Source: Gluconobacter potus (GTDB lineage: Bacteria; Pseudomonadota; Alphaproteobacteria; Acetobacterales; Acetobacteraceae). Taken from it: a stretch of DNA of 64,000 nt. Every line of letters starts with the position of its first letter. Positions within the stretch are counted from its first letter, which is position 1. The position numbers were made by a program, and so were the translations under genes. Shown here piece by piece: positions 1 through 7,376 of this stretch. Location of the stretch: contig NZ_JABCQF010000011.1 in NCBI RefSeq assembly GCF_015244705.1, positions 1-64,000 on the forward strand, written 5' to 3'. The notes below the pieces were generated by a model. The model was given only the letters and a program-made list of their open reading frames with translations, had not been told where the DNA came from and ran no database searches.

Positions 1-79
1 CCTGCGACACTCGCAGGTAGTACCGCGTCACTATCTCTTAAATCGTTCATGCTTCATAGCTGAACCAGACCAGAAATAT

Positions 80-985
80 TCAGCAAGGCGTCAGTCGCCG
101 GGAGCTTACGACAGCAACACGGGCACGATCGAAAATCTCCTGCTCCACTTTGGAGCCATAAACATCATCAAAGGCGAACCCCAGCATGATGGTCTGCTGA
201 CACACTTCCATCTTTGCATCGGGATGGGACAGGAAATCCGTCAGAGAGGTTTCCCGCATGAGACGCATGGTATCAGTGAAAGTTCTTGGATCTTCGCTCA
301 TGCGTCGAGAGTGCAGGAATGCTGAACGGAAGCGCGCAAGTGGATCTCGCAATACGCCTGCAAAACGATCATTAGGCGCGGCCGAATGAACCAGGATCTG
401 CAAAGGCACATGACCACCGACAAGATCGAAATTGGCCGCTACCAAAGGATGACGGACCAGAGCTTCGTAACTTTCGCAATAGACCTTGGACGGCACCGAA
501 CGCGCGATGGCTTCCCATGCAGACGTACCAGCCGTCTTGGGAATATGGGTAAAAAAGATCGTCTCACTGCAACGTCGGAGCTTTCGCGCATTCAGATACT
601 GTTGAATGACCTGATAATGCCGGCCCGGACGCCCCTTTAAACGAAACAGTTCCCAGCGGCGAGGCTGCATGAAACAGGCGAAAACTTCATTGGCAAAAAC
701 CGGTCGCCAAGTTGCATAGATCTTTTTGAGAACGGCGTGAGATATGCCTGCAATGCGTGCCTTATAAAGAAACAGAACCGTCGCATCAGCGATATCAATG
801 ACATAGCGATAGGTCCGTATTTCAGCCACATCCGCAACCGGCCAGTTTCCTTCTGGTAGCAAAATCCGGTCATCTCGCCTCAGATGCGATGCAACCCCGA
901 GCCAGGCATCCTGCCACAGTGGATCCATCCAGGCAGGTTTCATATTCCCAGAGGGGGCATGAACACTCGGCTCCGCAACGTTCAT
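80..985 (-). CDS. Sulfotransferase-family protein
   Basis: This 301-residue protein carries a sulfotransferase-type PAPS-binding loop, HIPKTAGTS, at residues about 147-155. A second motif, RDPLARFRSAF near residue 212, matches the region that contacts the 3'-phosphate of the cofactor. The family moves a sulfate group from PAPS to a sugar, lipid or protein; the acceptor cannot be told here. About 140 residues precede the P-loop and hold no domain I recognise. The C-terminus stops soon after the second motif, in a tail (SSRRLTPC) that looks unlike the usual end of the fold, so the gene may be frameshifted or shortened near its 3' end. No close partner gene is seen. It may be chromosomal or cargo of the phage-like element to its right. 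Confidence 0.72.
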   Translation of the reverse strand: MNVAEPSVHAPSGNMKPAWMDPLWQDAWLGVASHLRRDDRILLPEGNWPVADVAEIRTYRYVIDIADATVLFLYKARIAGISHAVLKKIYATWRPVFANEVFACFMQPRRWELFRLKGRPGRHYQVIQQYLNARKLRRCSETIFFTHIPKTAGTSAWEAIARSVPSKVYCESYEALVRHPLVAANFDLVGGHVPLQILVHSAAPNDRFAGVLRDPLARFRSAFLHSRRMSEDPRTFTDTMRLMRETSLTDFLSHPDAKMEVCQQTIMLGFAFDDVYGSKVEQEIFDRARVAVVSSRRLTPC

Positions 986-1281
986 GTCCGCGCCTTATCG
1001 TTTTGACGTGGAAAGTTCCATGAACGTTATATTTGCTGAATTTTAGGGAATTAAAAATCAAAACACTCCATTATTACAATATATTCCCATATAAGAACAT
1101 TATAAATACATATGGAAATTATCGGTAACTATAAAATATATTTCAAAACCCAGAATAATAACCTGAAAGATTTGTATCCATGCTGCTGAACCAGGGCTTA
1201 CAGACCCATCTCAAGGTTGGTAAAGGCGTGCGGTAAGCCGGCATCATGCTTTTGCCTGCTGGCAGTTCCAACATCCGTGGA
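986..1281. other. AT-rich gap without a recognisable gene
   Basis: Nothing that looks like a gene is visible on either strand. The first two thirds are strongly AT-rich, with runs such as TATAAATACATATG, unlike the GC-rich genes around them. This would suit a promoter region for the leftward sulfotransferase gene or the edge of the integrated element. No repeat of the tRNA-Val 3' end was found here. Confidence 0.4.
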
Positions 1282-1307
1282 TTTCTTAAGGCTTCGTCCT
1301 TAAGAAA
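1282..1307 (-). terminator. Hairpin terminator after the small lipoprotein gene
   Basis: A perfect 10-bp stem (TTTCTTAAGG / CCTTAAGAAA) closes a six-base loop, CTTCGT. It sits nine bases past the stop codon of the minus-strand lipoprotein gene and could end the replication operon. The stem is A/T-rich at its base, but no long T tail follows on the minus strand. Confidence 0.5.
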
Positions 1308-1315
1308 AGTCTGTA

Positions 1316-1510
1316 TTACTCACCTCTGTCCCGGGTGGAAGCTGCGCAAGCTTTCTGGAGCCTGCGCATGGCCTCAGGCGGCATGGGAGCAGTCATCATG
1401 GACTGATACTCCATGCAGGCTGCCGTTGTCTCACGAGACGGCTGGCTATGCTGGCTGCCAGAACAGCCTGCGAGGAAGAGTGCGGCAAGTGAAGGAATGA
1501 TGAAACGCAT
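1316..1510 (-). CDS. Small lipoprotein of the phage-like element
   Basis: A 64-residue protein with a short signal peptide and a clear lipobox (LAGC, Cys16), so it should be cut by signal peptidase II and anchored to a membrane by lipidation. The mature part is only about 49 residues, hydrophilic, with two more cysteines, and has no domain I recognise. It lies 71 bases downstream of the helicase gene on the same strand and just before a hairpin, so it may be the last gene of that operon. Small lipoproteins in prophages can act in lysis (spanin outer subunit) or in superinfection exclusion; nothing here decides between these. No spanin partner is visible. Confidence 0.62.
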   Translation of the reverse strand: MRFIIPSLAALFLAGCSGSQHSQPSRETTAACMEYQSMMTAPMPPEAMRRLQKACAASTRDRGE

Positions 1511-1580
1511 GATCTCTCTTTTGGCGGCCTTTACTTTTTAAGCGCCCGAGAAGCTACAGAGTTCAGAGATGGGACGTGAA

Positions 1581-3089
1581 TCACCACGCCGGCCCTCTCT
1601 CATCTTCCCCCTGATCCCGGAACCAGGTCGTTGGTCCGTCGAACCACATATCCACGATCCCGCCTTTGCTGCCCCGGTTCTTGAGGATCAGGACTTCGCC
1701 CTTGCCTCGCGACCGCTCGAGATTGGCGTCGAATTCTGCTGCCCGCTTCTGATAGACGGCGTCGCTCTCGTTTGTGTTCCGGACTACGCTGCCGTCGGCT
1801 CCGATCCGGGACTGGAGCGCATGCGCCTCGCGATACACCCCGAGGATGCAGCGGGCGTCCTGCTCGATTGCACCACTCTCCCGGATGTCGGACATTCCCG
1901 GCCGTCGGTCTTCCCGGTTTTCGGACTGCCGGTTGAGCTGGGAGAGGGCTATGACGGGAACTTTCAGTTCGCGCGCCATGCGGGCAATCTCGCCGCTGAT
2001 CTCAGTGACTTCGTTCACCCGGCTTCCCGAGCGGCGCACGGCATCGCTGCCGCGCAGTAGCCCGATGTAGTCGATGACGATGAACTTCAGGCCTTCAGGC
2101 TCTCGCGCCATGCGTCGCGCACGGATAGCGATCTGCTGGACACTCAGCCCTTCGCGGTCATCAATCACCAGCTGAATACGCTTCTTGGCTTCCATACCGG
2201 CCTGAACAATCCGCTGCATGGTCGTGCCTGACACGGGCTCCGGACCATTGGGGCCGTCGAACATGCCAGTCAGCACCGTGTCGAGGGTCAGGCCGCATCG
2301 AGCGGAGACCACGCGACCCATCAGTTCCTCGGCTGGCATCTCGCCAGACCAATACATCCCACGGCCCTCCGCAATCGCCATGCGCGTTGCAATCCCGATC
2401 CCGAGGGCTGACTTACCCATGCCTGGTCGGCCCGCGATGACATACATCGCACCAGCACGGAAGCCGCGAATGCGCTTGTTCAGCGTCTCGTACCCGCAGT
2501 CGAGACCGGACAGGTAATTCCCGGCTTTCCAGGATGCTTCTGTCTCGGCCAACAGCGCATCGGTGGCCGCACTCGCAGTTCTTGCCTGTCGGGTGCCGTC
2601 CGTGCCAGCAGCCAGCCCCTGAAGCTGCTCCTGCATGCGGCTGATGATCGAGGACGCCGTGTCTCCCTCAAACTCGTTGGTGCCCCACAAGACGCTGCTT
2701 GCGATATCCCGAATGCCCCGTCTGGTCGCCATGTCCACGATCTCGCGGGCATAGGCTCGGATCAGGCTGTGGGGCGCAGCTATCATACCTTCCATGGTCT
2801 CGATCAGGGCTTTCTCGACCCCATACTCACAAACCACTTCGTTGGCCTGGAGGGCGTTTCGGATCGTCACGGGATCGGCAAGTCTCCCGGATCGGATTAC
2901 ATCCCCGCAGATCCGGAAAATCTCGCCTCGATATCTGGCGGCGAAATGCTCGGGCCTGAGGATGTCGGCCACAACGTCGTAATCGGCGTTGCGAAGCATG
3001 ATGGACGCGAGAACGCCGCGCTCGGCCATGATGTTTTCCAGCGCAGGTGGCTGGGGCGGCTGCAGCAGTCCGTGGAGATTTTCACTCAT
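1581..3089 (-). CDS. DnaB-like replicative helicase (phage type)
   Basis: A 502-residue ring helicase of the DnaB family that would unwind DNA ahead of the fork at the element's origin. Residues about 15-120 match the DnaB N-terminal collar domain, which binds primase or the loader. Residues about 190-490 are the RecA-like motor: Walker A GRPGMGKS at 220-227, a Walker B-like stretch (FIVIDYIGLL) near 335-345, and a following SQLNRQSE segment typical of DnaB motif 3. The length is normal for the family. Its ATG overlaps the stop of the upstream gene by four bases (ATGA). Together with the initiator gene two places upstream and its iterons, it makes the element replication-competent in principle. 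Its divergence and setting favour a phage helicase over the chromosomal dnaB. Confidence 0.9.
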   Translation of the reverse strand: MSENLHGLLQPPQPPALENIMAERGVLASIMLRNADYDVVADILRPEHFAARYRGEIFRICGDVIRSGRLADPVTIRNALQANEVVCEYGVEKALIETMEGMIAAPHSLIRAYAREIVDMATRRGIRDIASSVLWGTNEFEGDTASSIISRMQEQLQGLAAGTDGTRQARTASAATDALLAETEASWKAGNYLSGLDCGYETLNKRIRGFRAGAMYVIAGRPGMGKSALGIGIATRMAIAEGRGMYWSGEMPAEELMGRVVSARCGLTLDTVLTGMFDGPNGPEPVSGTTMQRIVQAGMEAKKRIQLVIDDREGLSVQQIAIRARRMAREPEGLKFIVIDYIGLLRGSDAVRRSGSRVNEVTEISGEIARMARELKVPVIALSQLNRQSENREDRRPGMSDIRESGAIEQDARCILGVYREAHALQSRIGADGSVVRNTNESDAVYQKRAAEFDANLERSRGKGEVLILKNRGSKGGIVDMWFDGPTTWFRDQGEDERGPAW

Positions 3090-3655
3090 CGGGAAACCCT
3101 CACATCCCGGGCTTCCGGAATGAAATCCTCACGCTTCGGTGCTGGACCTTCATGACCGCCTGCCGCCCAGTTCCGGCGTGCCGTGGCATAGGCCGCAAGA
3201 GCCGGCTGCTGGATGACCCGCTCGATCGCCTGACACTGCGCTTCCATTGCCGCGGCATAGCCGCTCAGATGGGCATACAGCTCGGCCGGGTAGGGCCAGA
3301 ACTTGCCGGGAATGCGCCCTGAAGCATCCGGGCCTTTCTGTAGCCATGATACCCGGGTTTCTCGTACCCACACGCCCTGGGGCAGGTCGGCACAGATCTC
3401 CGCAATTACAGCCACGGCGTCGCGGAAATCGGTCTCGCTGGCTGGCGGATTAGCCACGAACTTGCACAGCCGCGTCAGCCAGGCGCCCATCTCGCCAGGT
3501 GTGCCGGGACGCATCGACCGCCGCATGTCGGCCAGCGCCTGAACGGCTTCCTCGTGGACCTGACGGCACAGGGGCGGATCCGGATCATGCTGCCCGATGA
3601 GCTGGGCCAGAAGCGCGGAATGCGGACGAACGGCGAGGGAGAGGCTCTGGCTCAT
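3086..3655 (-). CDS. Hypothetical protein of the replication operon
   Basis: This 189-residue protein is not recognised with certainty. It is translationally coupled on both sides by ATGA overlaps, between the initiator-like gene and the helicase gene. Genes in this position in lambdoid or P22-like replication modules often encode helicase loaders or accessory factors, but there is no Walker A loop here, so it is not an AAA+ loader of the DnaC type. The sequence is mostly helical, with an acidic middle and a conserved-looking Trp-rich stretch (FWPYPAEL). The placement suggests a replication accessory or regulatory role; this is inference from context only. Confidence 0.75.
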   Translation of the reverse strand: MSQSLSLAVRPHSALLAQLIGQHDPDPPLCRQVHEEAVQALADMRRSMRPGTPGEMGAWLTRLCKFVANPPASETDFRDAVAVIAEICADLPQGVWVRETRVSWLQKGPDASGRIPGKFWPYPAELYAHLSGYAAAMEAQCQAIERVIQQPALAAYATARRNWAAGGHEGPAPKREDFIPEARDVRVSR

Positions 3656-4518
3656 CGTCCGTCGAACTCCGGCGAGGCGAAATGCTGCTCGAGCGATCGG
3701 CCAAAGCTCTGGCGCTTCGGCGTAGCACTGGCAGGAAAGCTGCCTTTCGGCTCGAACACCCCGGTCCAGCCGCGCTCGGTGCTGGTGTCGAGAATGGCTT
3801 CGACGTCATGGCCGGCGCTCCGGAATGCCTCAAGCTTGCGGAGAACGCCCTGGATGGCCCGGACCGTTCGGGGAGCCTTCTTCGCCTTGCGGGTCTGGAG
3901 GTATCCGCCCCACGCCTCGGCCGGAAGCCATGAGGGCAGGTCGAGGCTCACGGTCCGGATCTTGCCGTCGTCGTCCTGCTCGCGAAAAGTCATCGAAGCG
4001 GCTTCGGAAGCAGCGGGGGACTGTAGGGGGTTTGGGGTCTTGGATGGTTTATTTGGGTTATATATGGGTTTGGGTGCAGCTGGTGCACCCCTAAATGACG
4101 TGAGCTGCACCCCTAAGCTACCTGAGCTGCACCCCTGACTGGCGTGAGATGCACCCCTGCCGGTTGTTTCCTGCACGATCTGCACCCCTGAAATGGAGTC
4201 AGCAGGAGGCACATCATCAGGCGTCAGAATGTCCATCCGCAGGCGGTAATTGACCGGTCGACGACCAGCGTGTGCGATCTTGAGCCGGACGATCTCCTGA
4301 TCGCCCATTTCCATGACGCCGGCGGCAATCAGATCATCGACCTTCTTGCGCACGGTACGTTCGCTCAGCTTTGTCATCTGAACGATCACCTCGGTGGAGG
4401 GAAAGCAGTCCTCTCCACTGGGCGTGGCGAAGTTGGCGTATGCCAGCAGGACGCTGACCGCCAACGGATCCGTGACGACCGTCTGGGCCCAGGCCCATGT
4501 CATTGCCTGCACGCTCAT
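3652..4518 (-). CDS. Phage replication initiator with N-terminal helix-turn-helix
   Basis: The first ~110 residues of this 288-residue protein form a winged-helix domain like those of phage and plasmid initiators (PSTEVIVQMTKLSERTVRKK is a clear helix-turn-helix). The middle is a low-complexity linker. The C-terminal ~110 residues (from about SLDLPSWLPAEAWGGYL) resemble the tail domain of phage replication proteins. The layout recalls lambda O: DNA-binding head, origin inside the gene, and a C-terminal part that would meet the helicase or loader. The linker is encoded by 22-bp iterons, described separately. It overlaps its neighbours by four bases on both sides. An ordinary transcription factor is less likely, given the helicase in the same operon. 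Confidence 0.78.
   Translation of the reverse strand: MSVQAMTWAWAQTVVTDPLAVSVLLAYANFATPSGEDCFPSTEVIVQMTKLSERTVRKKVDDLIAAGVMEMGDQEIVRLKIAHAGRRPVNYRLRMDILTPDDVPPADSISGVQIVQETTGRGASHASQGCSSGSLGVQLTSFRGAPAAPKPIYNPNKPSKTPNPLQSPAASEAASMTFREQDDDGKIRTVSLDLPSWLPAEAWGGYLQTRKAKKAPRTVRAIQGVLRKLEAFRSAGHDVEAILDTSTERGWTGVFEPKGSFPASATPKRQSFGRSLEQHFASPEFDGR
4041..4189. repeat. Iteron array and AT-rich tract: candidate replication origin
   Basis: The nonamer TGCACCCCT occurs at 4084, 4106, 4128 and 4150, exactly 22 bp apart, with a degenerate copy at 4172 (TGCACGATC) and another full copy at 4181. Beside it, at about 4045-4070, lies a short AT-rich stretch (GGTTTATTTGGGTTATATAT) that could melt. The repeats lie inside the initiator gene. 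Since 22 is not a multiple of 3, they are read in all three frames and give unrelated peptides, so the pattern is kept at DNA level. This is the classical look of initiator-binding iterons next to a DNA unwinding element. Confidence 0.72.
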
Positions 4519-4640
4519 ACGCCAGCTCTCCTGTTCCAGGCTTCAGCCCTCTCAAGGGCGAATGCAGCTTTGTCGGCACGGCAGCGGGCAACCCACTTCC
4601 AGTAGAACGCCATCTTCCGGCAGAACCATTTCCAGATCAT
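4515..4640 (-). CDS. 41-residue Trp- and Arg-rich small protein
   Basis: A small gene whose start (ATG at 4640) overlaps the stop of the upstream 97-residue gene and whose TGA overlaps the ATG of the initiator gene, both as ATGA. This double coupling is the main reason to believe it. The product begins MIWKWFCRKMAFYWKWVARC, has five tryptophans in 41 residues, and is strongly basic. No signal peptide or known domain is seen. It may be a regulatory micro-protein or simply keep translation of the operon continuous. Confidence 0.6.
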   Translation of the reverse strand: MIWKWFCRKMAFYWKWVARCRADKAAFALERAEAWNRRAGV

Positions 4641-4930
4641 GCAGCCTCTTTCCTGAGCGCCTTGATGCGGGCGCGCAGCAGTTCAGCCTCGGCAACGTAG
4701 CGACGTTCCTCAGCTTCCAGATGAGCCGCAAAACGCGCACGGACAGACAGCCATTCAGCGGCTTTGACCGAGCGGATTTCGCGATAAAGGCAGGCACGAA
4801 CACGCCGTTCCGTCAGCCCGAGAATACGCGATGCGTCGTAAATCGCGGCTTTGAGACCACGCCCTTTCCGCCGGCTTTCGACAGTCTGGGAAACGAGGGA
4901 CGCATAGTCTTCGAGAACGGTTTCGCTCAT
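4637..4930 (-). CDS. Hypothetical phage protein, early operon
   Basis: I take the ATG at 4930 as the start, giving MSETVLEDYASLVS and 97 residues; longer readings upstream have unphage-like, proline-rich sequence. The protein is charged and helical. A possible helix-turn-helix lies near residues 25-45 (AAIYDASRILGLTERRVRACL), followed by a long C-terminal helix rich in Glu, Arg and Leu that could form a coiled coil. It may be a small DNA-binding regulator of the early operon. It is the first gene of the minus-strand run that ends with the helicase, and overlaps the next gene by four bases. Confidence 0.66.
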   Translation of the reverse strand: MSETVLEDYASLVSQTVESRRKGRGLKAAIYDASRILGLTERRVRACLYREIRSVKAAEWLSVRARFAAHLEAEERRYVAEAELLRARIKALRKEAA

Positions 4931-5052
4931 GGCCGCTTCACTCTGAACCGGCGGTTTCGTGCCTTTGGACGAGATGCTCCACAACATTGGCCTTGGCCTC
5001 CTGCAGTTTTGGGAATGTTCAGACCCGTTGAAACCGCACAGAAGGAGCAGAG

Positions 5053-5328
5053 GTGGAGCGTGAAGAAAGAACAGATCAGAGATCGGGGGCGGAAAAGCTG
5101 CTCGCCTGTATCGACGCAACTTTGCTTGGACTTGCCCAGCTCAGAGCCCAGGCCGGCATCTACGAGTATATTCCGGCCGCACGTCTTACGACGCGGCTCA
5201 GCGGCATCATCCTGTCGCCCACACTCCTGCCGGTTCCGCCGATCAGGCCAACAGCCCAGACCGTCGAAACCCTGCTCGACCTGTTGAGCAGGCTGCAGGA
5301 AATGGGAGCCGCCCCCGACCATTACTGA
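5053..5328 (+). CDS. Hypothetical 91-residue phage protein
   Basis: The start is a GTG at 5053, preceded by a good ribosome-binding site (AAGGAG, about six bases before it). The protein (MEREERTDQRSGAEKLLACI...) is mostly helical, with no domain I recognise. It lies on the plus strand, divergent from the early minus-strand operon and convergent with the Cro-like gene, overlapping its 3' end by seven bases. The strong ribosome-binding site supports it over the opposite-strand reading, which is proline- and cysteine-rich and looks like a shadow. Confidence 0.55.
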   Translation: MEREERTDQRSGAEKLLACIDATLLGLAQLRAQAGIYEYIPAARLTTRLSGIILSPTLLPVPPIRPTAQTVETLLDLLSRLQEMGAAPDHY

Positions 5329-5543
5329 CCCAGGTATCGCTGGATCATATCCTTCGACAGGATGAAATCATTCGGCGTCACACGCCCGCTGGTGTAAACA
5401 AGGATCTTGCGCATGTTTTCAGCGTCCGGACGACGCGTTCCCCGCCGCCAGTCCCCAACAATCTTGCGCAGGTTGATGCCGGACTGCCGAGCGAATTCCG
5501 CATCGGTCAGTTCGTGCTTTTTCAGATATTCGTCTAGGGTCAT
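5322..5543 (-). CDS. Cro-like helix-turn-helix repressor
   Basis: With the ATG at 5543 the product is 73 residues, MTLDEYLKKHELTDAEFARQ. The helix-turn-helix (TDAEFARQSGINLRKIVGDWRRG, residues about 13-35) and small size fit Cro-type or XRE-type phage regulators. It is divergent from the CI-like gene at 5627, with paired operator-like repeats between them, the usual plan of a lysogeny switch. It is the first gene leftward from the switch, so its promoter may also drive replication genes, though the oppositely oriented 91-residue gene lies between. A longer N-terminal form is possible but would run into the operator region. Confidence 0.8.
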   Translation of the reverse strand: MTLDEYLKKHELTDAEFARQSGINLRKIVGDWRRGTRRPDAENMRKILVYTSGRVTPNDFILSKDMIQRYLGQ

Positions 5544-5585
5544 GGACACACACAACCATGCCGGGGACTGTTCGGTCAATAAATT

Positions 5586-5617
5586 AGTTACCGACACGGT
5601 CACCGGAAGTGGTTACC
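5586..5617. promoter_or_regulatory. Operator region of the CI/Cro-type switch
   Basis: Between the divergent regulators lies AGTTACCgacacGGTCACC (5586-5604), two similar half-sites five bases apart, and a further GGTTACC at 5611-5617. The same bipartite arrangement occurs at 12954-12972 on the other orientation. Location and repetition suggest binding by the CI-like or Cro-like protein. Confidence 0.6.
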
Positions 5618-5626
5618 AATCGTGTC

Positions 5627-6283
5627 ATGACTGATCATCCGACCAGATTGGCCGATTTCATGGCCCGTGCACGCCTGACCGACCCGGAACTGGGGCGGCG
5701 GGCGGACACGTCGAAGCAGCAGATTTTCAAGCTCCGGAAAGGCGAGCGGAAGATGTCCCGCGAATGGGCGGAACGTCTGGCGCCACATTTGGGCGTGACC
5801 TGGCCGGAACTCATGGAAGGGGACTGGCGCCTGGCTCCTGCACCCCAGAGCGGGCTTCCGCCGGCACTCCATCCCAGCATCTCCATTCCGGAATACGATC
5901 TTGCCGAAGCGGACGGAAAATCCCCCGTTGAAAAGCTGACGGTTCTGGCCCACTGGACGCTCCCGCATGAGATGGTGCGGGCTCATGCCGGCGAAGGCGC
6001 GGAACTCGGCTTCGTCCGCGTCTCTGACGATGCCATGACACCCGATTATCTGCCGACTGACCGCGTGCTGATCGATTTTGCCCACAAGGTGCCGTCACCG
6101 GCCGGCGTTTATCTGCTCTGGGATGGGGCAGGGATCGCACTGAGGCAGTTAGAGCCTCTCGTGGGGAGCATGCCTGCAACAGTCCGGGTCAGCGCCACCA
6201 GCAAGCGTTACAGCCCCTATGAGCGTCCGGCTGCTGCTCTCGCCATTATCGGCAAGGTCGTTGGAAAGTGGTCCTGGACCTAA
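5627..6283 (+). CDS. CI-like phage repressor, S24/LexA-type C-terminus lacking catalytic residues
   Basis: Taken from the ATG at 5627, the protein has 218 residues: an N-terminal helix-turn-helix (RLTDPELGRRADTSKQQIFKL, about 17-37) and a C-terminal half with the S24 peptidase-like layout (VSDDAMTPDYLPTDRVLID, then PAGVYLLWDG, then GIALRQL). In LexA and lambda CI the loop reads G/D-S-M, with Ser as nucleophile, and a later Lys activates it. Here Ala136 sits at the Ser place and Arg173 at the expected Lys place. The protein probably keeps the dimerisation fold but should not cut itself, so induction would need another route, for example an antirepressor. It is divergent from the Cro-like gene across the paired operators. 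Confidence 0.82.
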   Translation: MTDHPTRLADFMARARLTDPELGRRADTSKQQIFKLRKGERKMSREWAERLAPHLGVTWPELMEGDWRLAPAPQSGLPPALHPSISIPEYDLAEADGKSPVEKLTVLAHWTLPHEMVRAHAGEGAELGFVRVSDDAMTPDYLPTDRVLIDFAHKVPSPAGVYLLWDGAGIALRQLEPLVGSMPATVRVSATSKRYSPYERPAAALAIIGKVVGKWSWT

Positions 6284-6367
6284 ACTCTTCTGTACGCAGG
6301 GGAACAAATTGGTGACATTGAACGCACAGAGGATTATATCTCTGATCTGATCAAAGGGAGGCCCGTC

Positions 6368-6652
6368 ATGAAAATGGAGAGACTGGTAAAGCGCCATGTT
6401 GCTTCAGCCGCGGCAGGTCTTTTTCGGAGTGAAACCCTGAGAAACACGATTATCGGGGCCTCGCGCGCTCTGGACCCCAACCCGCAGGTTGATACAAAGC
6501 CTGTGACGTATGCGGTCCGTGGCATGTCGTTTTCCGGAGGGTTCGCTCAGGATCGACAGAACCTGATGCAGGACCGTATCCGCGGTGAAGGCCGCATCTT
6601 CGAAATGCGCGCACTCACCAGGACCAATGGCAAAACCTCCCGTTACGCCTAA
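6368..6652 (+). CDS. Hypothetical 94-residue protein
   Basis: The ATG follows an excellent ribosome-binding site (AAAGGGAGG, seven bases before). The sequence (MKMERLVKRHVASAAAGLFR...) is basic, with an N-terminal amphipathic helix and no hydrophobic segment long enough to span a membrane. I do not recognise a family. Its last 26 bases overlap the start of the DUF2335-like gene in another frame, so the two are probably cotranscribed. Its place just after the repressor gene is typical of lysogenic-conversion or accessory genes. Confidence 0.62.
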   Translation: MKMERLVKRHVASAAAGLFRSETLRNTIIGASRALDPNPQVDTKPVTYAVRGMSFSGGFAQDRQNLMQDRIRGEGRIFEMRALTRTNGKTSRYA

Positions 6653-7169
6653 GCCTGGGAAAACCGGGAACAACAATGTTCCTGTGCCACATGAGAATGT
6701 GGAACTCCTCCAGGCAGCTCTCGGAATTGATCTGACAGCCTCGCCAGACATTCTCATCGCGAGGATCTCGGCGACTATAGAGGCCTCTAGCAGCCCCTAC
6801 AGCTCAGCAGAAATGCTCGAAGATTACGTTCGGCGCGGCATGCCAGACGTCAAGGATCGCGTCCTCGATACGATCGATGAGGAGCGACACTGGCGCCATG
6901 CTCGGGACGAGCAGGAGCAGGCTCATCGTCACGCGATGGAACGGGCCGCCGCCGATCAGACCGCAGCAAAGATTGTAGAGGAACACGCCCAGCAGAGGCG
7001 CTCCCAACGTAACGCCTTTATCATCGCGCTGGCATCCATTCCCGCGGCCATGGCGAGTGAATGGCTGGGCTTTGCAAACTCATTCTGCATCAGCCTCCTC
7101 ATCATCGGGATAGGCGGCCCGTCCAGTGCCACGATCCTCGCGCGCATCATGGACAAGCTCAAAGGCTGA
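6627..7169 (+). CDS. DUF2335-like membrane protein
   Basis: From the ATG at 6627 the product is 180 residues (MAKPPVTPKPGK...). The middle, about residues 60-120, has the DUF2335 pattern: a short domain (SSAEMLEDYVRRGMPDVKDRVLDTI), a charged helix (DEQEQAHRHAMERAA), then two hydrophobic segments (about 128-146 and 150-170) that should span the membrane as a hairpin. Proteins of this family are common in prophages and islands; their function is not established. A holin-like role has been guessed from the hairpin, without proof. An in-frame start further upstream exists but has a poor sequence. It overlaps the preceding gene by 26 bases. Confidence 0.68.
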   Translation: MAKPPVTPKPGKTGNNNVPVPHENVELLQAALGIDLTASPDILIARISATIEASSSPYSSAEMLEDYVRRGMPDVKDRVLDTIDEERHWRHARDEQEQAHRHAMERAAADQTAAKIVEEHAQQRRSQRNAFIIALASIPAAMASEWLGFANSFCISLLIIGIGGPSSATILARIMDKLKG

Positions 7170-7376
7170 GACCGCCAGGGCGGGGGACTGCTCAGACCTG
7201 AGCAGTGATTGCTCCGGGAATTAACCGCGCGATTAATCCACAGAAATGTGCCTCTCCAAGGGGTGAGATCATTTTCGGGATGACTCTGTTGTGGTTACGT
7301 CAAATTACCGGAATGTCGGCTGATTGTGGTTTTGCAATCAGCGCGAGGCCGGCAAGAACGAAGCAGGGGAGGTACA

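Noticed and set aside
986-1281. Left attachment site of the element (copy of the tRNA-Val 3' end)
   Set aside because: No match to the tRNA 3' half was found by eye in the first 1.6 kb.
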